Below, piece after piece: positions 57,420 through 64,000 of a stretch of DNA of 64,000 bases; the first letter of the stretch is position 1, and every line of letters starts with the position of its first letter. Position numbers and translations under genes: made by a program. The DNA comes from Tetraselmis striata (taxonomy: Eukaryota > Chlorophyta > Chlorodendrophyceae > Chlorodendrales > Chlorodendraceae). The notes beneath the pieces are model-generated. The model did no database searches. It worked only from the letters and a program-made list of their open reading frames with translations, and was not told the origin of the DNA. The stretch lies in assembly GCA_006384855.1 (NCBI GenBank), contig VCJN01001167.1:1-64000 (forward strand). The letters are read 5' to 3'.

Positions 57420-59810
57420 CCTGCTGTCCTGCGGGGGCTGTGCATCCGGGTGGGTGCAGATTGAGGGCGGAACGGCACCTGGCTCGCAACCCAATGCCAG
57501 GATACCATTCATACCATTCACCAATGGACCCCCCTCCCCCGCCCTTCCGCCTGTATGAGCCTCAGCACCAAGAGCTCTAAGCATAAGTGCAGTAGTCGCC
57601 CGGTGAGATTCCAAAATGAAGGTGCGATAATGGCGACGGCGCTGTGGGCTGGCGAGGCAGGTCTGTGTTGCCGCATGCGGCAGGTAGGTGGGTGCCTGAG
57701 CCCCAGCATCAGTGCCTTTGCATGTATCTACGTGTGTGTGTGTGTGGGGGGGGGGGGGGGGTTGCCGTTGAAATGGTGCATGACACAGCTGGAAGCCCGG
57801 TGTGGAGGGCGCTGATGTGGGCGAGAGGAGGGGAGGGCGAGAGGGTGGGTGGGTGGATGTGGGCGGGGAGGGTGGGGCGAGGGGGAAGGGGGGGGGGGAG
57901 GGGGTACAGAGTGTGGCTATCCTCCTGGGCAGAGCTTGGGAAATGGGAGGAGCACCTGCTGGTGGCCTACAGGTATCTGTGGCGGCAGAGGCAGAGGCGA
58001 GGGGGTGGGGGTGGGGGGGGGGGGAGGGGGGGCGGGGGGTTGAGGCAAAAGGTGTGTGGGGGTGCTACCCCGAAGGGGTCTCGGCAGGCACGCGCCGAGG
58101 CCCGTGACCATATGCCGGTGGAGGGAGCCGTGAGGAAGGGGAAGGTTGGAAAGGTTGGAATGCTTGTTGCAGGGAGGACCCTGAGGTTTAAGCAGATGCA
58201 TAGCTACCCGTAGCTGGCTGGGTCACCTGCACAGCTCGGCACGTCCTACCCCCCCCCCCCCCCTGCTGACGGGCACGCCCACTGCCTCTATCCCACCCGC
58301 CCCCCTCTACCGGCCGCCGCCCGCCGCAACCGACCCCGCAATCGTTCCCACCACGCTCGGGTAATCAGGTAAGCACCAACGGACATGCGCCTGCGCCTGT
58401 AGAGAGGTCAGAAGCTCCCACACACGTGCAGATTAATCCTCACGGGTGCAAGATAGAGCGAGATACAGTATCCGCGAGCCGGTTTCTCTCGGGGGCAAAT
58501 AGGGGAGGGTTGGCGGGCGCACCTCAGCTTGCCGGAGTCCCCGAAGCCAGTCGCTGCGAGTAATTCTACAGGTAACGCCCTCTCTCTGTGACGGTAGCGG
58601 CCGCCAAGCACGGTGTGCCTCGATTATGGGCCCGTGCGCAGCACGGCGCAGACAGTCACACGGGTGAGGGAGGCCACCGCACGCCGCTGCTTCTCCTTGC
58701 TATTGCTGCGCGACCAGCCGACCAGCCTGCTCGCTGCTCGGGACTGCGGGCCAGTGACCAATTCTGACTACGGGATACCAGTAGCCGTCGCTAGCAGCTG
58801 CTTGGGAACTCGTATCGACTGCTGCGGGTAGCCAGCAAGGCGAGTGGTAGCGACTAACCCTTTGATGGTAGCCGATGCCTGGAGGAATCAGGTATGGCGG
58901 TTGCCCTGCCTGACTGACTGGCGTGAGGATTCTGCCGCCCCGGGCCGGCTGCCTGATGAGGACGGGTAGCCGCTACCTACGAGTACAGGTACGGGTAGCG
59001 AGCAGCAGCCAGCAGGACGTACGAATGATTTTTTTTAACGTACGAATGATTATAATAGGACAAATTATCGAGTACCCTGCAAGAATAAATTAAGGATTTA
59101 TTTATACCTTAATTATTTATTACCTTAAATTATCGAGTACTTTGCGTGCATTCTCCGGACGCTCTCCCTGTAACCAAAAAGTTATTTATTTATACCTGTA
59201 AAAGTAATCCGTAATCCTGACCGATACAGGTAGTCGCTACCGGTACCTGGACCACTAGCGATTACCTGGAGCTCTCACCTGCTTTATTTATGGGATACTG
59301 ATGCGGCATCACTGCGTGCGATCGGCAAAAGCGGATTTACTTTGCTGAGAATGAATGGAAACGAGACGTCGTCTGACCACGAGCGGTGGTCAACGGTCAA
59401 TAACTCGCGACATAGCGACTGGGTCTGCATACGATTGTAAGGAGTAAAATATGTGCTGATTCTGGCTTTAGGTAAAACACGGGTATTCTCATCCTAATGC
59501 ACGGTATGCCTACGACTGTCCAACGAGTATTGACTTTTTGGTTGAATACAGGGAGAGCGTCAAGAGAATGCACGGAACTAGTCGCTAACTAGTGTCCCGC
59601 CCGGCGGGAGCGAATTTCAAATTCGGCCAAAGAATGTCAGCTCGCTTACATTGGAGGCTAAGACGAGAACCACATGCTTGGCCTGGGTGTCTCCTAGCGC
59701 AGAAAGATGGCTGTGGGTGGGTGGGTGCGCGAGCCGGTTGAGGCGAGCGCAAAGCAGAGAGTGCCGGTGCCCGAGGGCGGATCCCTTAGGTCATGGTGCT
59801 GGTGCGGGCC
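57420..59810. other. Intergenic region without a clear gene
   Basis: 57730-58260 has several G and C runs and purine-rich strings. 58830-59640 is AT-richer, with duplicated ACGTACGAATGATT (59017 and 59038) and AAATTATCGAGTAC (59062 and 59127). No coding unit recognised. Confidence 0.45.
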
Positions 59811-59901
59811 GGCAGGCCCCAGTCCGTGCGCCGACCGCGGGGATCGTGCGCAGTACAACATTGCTAAGTACTGTAAACCTCTAGATGACTACATCTGACC
59901 A
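59811..59901 (+). repeat. 91-bp direct repeat, left
   Basis: Near-identical to 61058-61148; runs from GGCAGGCCC to CATCTGACCA. Confidence 0.9.
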
Positions 59902-60424
59902 TTTACCCAAGGAGGCACGATTTGCCAAAGAAGAAAGCCAAAGGCTTGCACAGGTAGCGAAGTGTAGCGGCCGGACGGGGACGAGCTAGCAGCAGAACCG
60001 CAGCATAGCAGCTCGCTGCCAAGGCCGCGACTTTGCGCAACCTGTGCGATGCCCACGTGACACTGGGGGGCGGCTGGGCGCCCGCCGCCAGGCAGGCATC
60101 CCGCAGCCAGTGAGTGGGAGTGGCTGAAAAGGACCAAGCGGCGGAAGGCTCCAGCGGGGAGATGCTCCAAAACTTGGTCGGCAGGCCGGCGCCGGAGAGA
60201 GGGCGGCAAGAAGGTGGGGCGCGGCCGCCATCGACACCGTCCAGGGCGCTCCAGAGCCTGGGCGCGGGCGCCGTGCGCGGGACGGGCGGCCCAGGTACTG
60301 TACACTGTGCTGCAGTGACGGCCGTACCGCCAGGGATTGGCCGCAGGCCTTAGCATAACAGCGAAGATACATGTACTTGTCGTACGCTGTCAGACCCCGC
60401 TGCTCCGCGAGGCCGCGGGCGGCG

Positions 60425-61056
60425 GTGTCGTCGGTCAGAGTTCACAAGCGAGGCTCGTCGCCGTCGCGTGGGGGTGGCTCCAGACCGGAAGGGGGGACTT
60501 GACCGAAGTAGGCGAAGTCGACGTACTCGAGCTCGGTGTCGAGTGCGTCCAGCTCAGCAGGAAGGGGCTTTTGCGCTCCTTGCTCACCACCCTCGGGCGC
60601 AGGCGCGCCCGCGGGAATGGCTGGCTAGGTGCCTTTGGGAGGAGGCGGTTGCACGGGAGGGGCCACTCGAGCGAGTAAGGCGGCCGTAGCCGCCTCGAAC
60701 TGCTCGGCCAGCCGCTTCTCCTGGGCTATTGCTTGGGCCGTCAGGCGTTTTTCCAATTCGGTGTCGTCGGTCAGAATCCACAAGCGAGGCTCGTCGCCGT
60801 CGCGTGGGGGTGGCTCCAGACCGGAAGGGGGGACCTGACCGAAGTAGGCGAAGTCGACGTACTCGAGCTCGGTGTCGAGTGCGTCCAGCTCAGCAGGAAG
60901 GGGCTCTTGCGCTCCTTGCTCACCACCCTCGGGCGCAGGCGCGCCCGCGGGAATGGCTGGCTGGGTGCCTTTGGGAGGAGGCGATTGCACGGGAGGGGCC
61001 AGTCGGGCGAGTAAGGCGGCCGTAGCCGCCTCGAACTGCTCGGCCAGCCGCTTCTC
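60425..61056 (-). pseudogene. Coding tandem repeat (112-residue unit), decayed
   Basis: Two units with a 336-bp period (60425 and 60761). Minus-strand reading from 61056 is open to 60625: ARLAPPVQSPPPKGTQP, ELDALDTELEYVDFAYFGQV, PRLWILTDDTELEKRLTAQA, QEKRLAEQFEAATAALLARV. The second unit is stopped by TAG at 60625 (TGG context CTGGGTGCC changed to CTAGGTGCC) and by a TGA further on. The acidic, Pro-rich and helical composition is reminiscent of a gag-type spacer, but no family was recognised. The fragment lies between two 91-bp direct repeats. Confidence 0.6.
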
Positions 61057-61057
61057 C

Positions 61058-61148
61058 GGCAGGCCCGAGTCCGTGCGCCGACCGCGGGGATCGTGCGCAG
61101 TACAACATTGCTAAGTACTGTAAACCTCTAGATGACTACATCTGACCA
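61058..61148 (+). repeat. 91-bp direct repeat, right
   Basis: Partner of 59811-59901, differing by one base (GGCAGGCCCGAG for GGCAGGCCCCAG). Confidence 0.9.
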
Positions 61149-61632
61149 AATAATCAATTCGCAGGGAGGTCGGCAAGTGAGATTTGCCGAAAACTATACA
61201 GGCTTAGTTACACCGTAAGGGCTGGGGGCTTTCGGCATCAAAGAGCCACAAATAAAAGGGAATATGGAGGGCGGCAGGTAGTTGTGAAGGCAGGAGGCCG
61301 GCACAAAAATAAGAGTAGAATCATCTACGGGTAGCGGACAATGATTTTTTATGCCTCGGCGGGTACTGGGGTGAGCGATGAACCTGTCGAGTGCGGCACC
61401 GTACTACGGCATTAGTTCAAGCACCCGCGGTTGCCCGTACCTGCGTTCGATTGCTCTGTGGTCGCCACGTCAAATTTGCGTGGCGCAGAGGCCGCGGGTA
61501 GCAGGTGTCGACAACCGCGTGCCCTAGGGCTGGAGGACGAGGGGAAGAAGAAACCCCACGAACACAGCTCTTAACATTTCAAAAGGAGGTATAGGCAATG
61601 GAGATTAGCCACTACATCGGTCTTCACGACTG
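61149..61632. other. No gene seen
   Basis: Spacer between the 91-bp repeat and the dead recombinase. Confidence 0.4.
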
Positions 61633-62960
61633 TCATGTGGAGCTATAGGGGACGGCGGCGCCCGACGAACGAAGAGGGGGCGCCACCGAGAAGGCTGCGG
61701 AGGACCACCGGACCACCGTGGGGGAGGGCCAGCCGAACAGAAGCGCAGCGGTGCGGGTAGGAAGCGTAGTTGGGTCGATGTGGTCGTTGATCACCACAGA
61801 ATCGCGGGCCCATCCACTCCAGTAGAGGATTTCGTCGACGAGGGGCACGCCAGCTGCGTGTGCGCCCGGCGCAGCGCCCTTACGCCAGGAGTGCGAGGTC
61901 CACACGAAGCCATTCCCGGGGGCGAAGAGGAGGGGGAGGGGTCGATCGACGTGGCCAACGACCCGCGTGAGCTAGTCGCCGAGGGTAGCGACGTTCCACG
62001 AGAGGGGCGGGGTATAGCCGGTAGCGCCATCGCCGGGGAGCGCCGAGAAGCGATCACGTTGTTTGGCAGCGGGGAGACGAGCACGGAAAGTGGAGTCGCG
62101 CGGTAGTTGATGAAGCTGCGCAGAAGCATGGCTGTCCAAGTGGGCACGACGATGCTGGTCGGGATTTGAAGGATGGGTTTGAACCCGCCTCGACGTTTAT
62201 TCTGATGACCTGCCTCCTATCCATTGACGAAGAGGCCAAGAGGGTGATGTTGTGGGCGTCGACGACGACCATGATGCCGTTGAGCGGGCGGGAGACGCTT
62301 GCCTCGCCGCAGGAGTATAACATGAACGTCGAACACACAGCATAGCCGTCGTCGCTAAGGATGTTGCCGTAGTCGGGTTAGACGTGGGAGAGTGTCGAGG
62401 TAGCCGAGCATGTCGGTGATGACGTCGCGCGGTAGGGCGGCGCGTCGGAGCTTCTTGCTGACGGTGAGCTGTCGGCGCTGGAGAGCTCGCTTCATGTCGA
62501 TAATGGCAGGAACCGGTTGCCGGGGGCGCCATCCCGACCGGTGTGACGCAGGAAGGTGTTGATGGCGGAGAGTAGGTAGGGCTGCAAGGAGCCGGCATCG
62601 ATGGTGCCACGCTTGGGCAGCCGGGCGAGGTAGCGAACGAACGTTGCCTCGTTTTTCACAATTCAGCAGTAGCGAGACGCCTTCCCCGTCGATGCAGAAT
62701 TCGGCGATGAAGAGGCGAATTTTATCCTCGTAGTTGGAGTAGGTGTTGGCCGTGAGCGAGGTAGTGAGTCTGAGGTCGAGCACCTTGGCTACCGTGTCAT
62801 CCGTGCCGTACAGGGCCTCGATGCTGCATGGCATGAGCTCGCTCCAGGGGGCCTTATAGCCTCGACGCCCGCCGCGGCGAAGTATTTGCTTGGGAGGCTT
62901 CGTAGAGCGGAGGATACGCCGAGGGAACCGCGCCGCACGCAGCCGCGGGGTTGGTCGTCG
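61633..62960 (-). pseudogene. Dead tyrosine recombinase (copy C, diverged)
   Basis: Pieces in several frames follow the element B recombinase: YKAPWSELMPCSIEALYG, LRLTTSLTANTYSNYEDKI (62700-62780), a middle part in shifted frames, and HSWRKGAAPGAHAAGVPL with SGWARDSVVINDHIDP (61700-61900). The catalytic Tyr of VLDYIDP is His here, so the copy cannot cut DNA even without the frameshifts. The 185-bp terminal repeats of elements A and B are not found beside it, so it belongs to a sister family. Confidence 0.75.
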
Positions 62961-63309
62961 GCGTCGTCGACGGCGGGGTTATAGGTGTAGCACGAATAAG
63001 ATTATTCTGCCACAAAGGAAGAGTAGTGATGTAGCCGCGCACTTTGTAGCTCGGGCGTCCCGCGAGTACATGGCTCCGGGGGCTGCACGTGAGAGGGAGC
63101 CGTGCGACGGGCGGCGGACAAAGAGAGCTAGCGCGGCATGTCGAGCCGGTCGTGCTAGAAAAGGGGGACGAGTCAGAGTATACTCGTGATGTAGAATGGC
63201 AGATTGAAGCCGGAGAGGTTGGTTGAGGCGAGGGTAGTGGGAGGATGGCGACCCGGACATGTGGGTATGTAATCAGGGAGTCCCGCTCCTGCCGACGGCT
63301 CGAGTGCAA

Positions 63310-64000
63310 CGTCGCTTGAAAGACAGGCCAGGAGGCGTGTCCTCTGAACGCCGTTGTGCGGGGTTGGCACGGCGAAGCACCCCAACATGCAAATGTTCGA
63401 TACCCTACACTGACGCTCGCCGGGGTTTAATGCGTGAATTTTGTACCAGAATATAAGGACAATATACAGCGCCCCGGCTGGTACCGTTTACGCTCGAATC
63501 CTTTCCCAGTCCCACGGTTATCAATCCTTATCTTCATGTCCGGCCGCGCCCTTCCATCTGCGATACGTTGACACGATGCCCTGATGTGTGCTGGGAGCCC
63601 CTAATAATGGTGTTGGGTGTGCAGCTCTTGCCATGCTACAAGGGCCATCGGTGTACGTTGCGTTCATCACTGTCCGTATGGATTGTGGTATGCCAATGTC
63701 GAGAAGGCATGCATTTATTGTGACCACATGAATGCGATCCACTTAGTGTAAGGCGCCACTTCAAAACCCAAGAGCATTTGATGGAACACATCAACGAAGC
63801 GCGATCTCCACGTACGACGGCGGGGCGTGCGCATGCGACGATCACTTGATGCAAAACGGCCAATACTGCCATTACAGCCTCCTCCAAAATAATAAGCCCG
63901 CCCGAAAGCGCTATCCGCATTCCATGCACCCTACTTGATATTCAGGAAGGCGGATTGCGGCCGGCGTTGCGGTGGCGTCCAGCCCCTGACCCAGTAGGCG
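63310..64000. other. No gene seen
   Basis: Nothing recognised up to the end of the window. Confidence 0.4.

Overview
The window looks like nuclear DNA of a green alga (Chlorophyta). The genes are GC-rich and split into many short exons. TGTAA poly(A) signals lie about 100-250 bases behind most stop codons. A plant-type UDP-arabinopyranose mutase and a plastid y-type thioredoxin sit beside homologues of animal LRRC46 and C5orf34, which points to a flagellate lineage. Genus cannot be fixed from sequence alone. Long C or G homopolymers stand next to splice sites in nearly every intron. I resolved exons by hand from GT/GC...AG signals and reading phase.

Layout of genes: 0.45-3.24 kb, minus, an unrecognised Ser/Glu-rich protein with tandemly duplicated exons (3' end probably outside the window). 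4.14-6.16 kb, plus, UDP-arabinopyranose mutase-like protein, head-to-head with it. 7.03-15.68 kb, minus, a 13-exon (6-4) photolyase/animal-type cryptochrome. 32.0-34.3 kb, plus, thioredoxin y. 36.5-41.7 kb, minus, an LRRC46-like leucine-rich repeat protein. 53.8-57.4 kb, minus, a C5orf34-like protein.

Mobile and repeat DNA fills the gaps. 16.37-16.63 kb holds a hAT-type MITE with a perfect 8-bp target duplication. 17.05-22.74 kb is a 5.7-kb element with roughly 1-kb terminal inverted repeats and a decayed gag-like reading frame. 22.8-24.9 and 49.3-51.9 kb are two copies of a non-coding element. 25.0-28.2 and 28.4-31.5 kb are two adjacent copies of a compact tyrosine-recombinase element; the second has both reading frames intact. 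44.7-47.4 kb carries clusters of a 25-bp hairpin repeat. 46.5-48.8 kb has exons of a transposase-like gene. 59.8-61.1 kb is a repeat-bounded fragment of coding tandem repeats, and 61.6-63.0 kb is a third, dead recombinase copy.

The host genes are unrelated housekeeping, DNA-repair and probable flagellar genes and do not form a pathway. The best candidate for something undescribed is the recombinase element at 25-31.5 kb: a gag-like protein plus a tyrosine recombinase, no reverse transcriptase, and 185-bp direct terminal repeats that each begin with a perfect palindrome.
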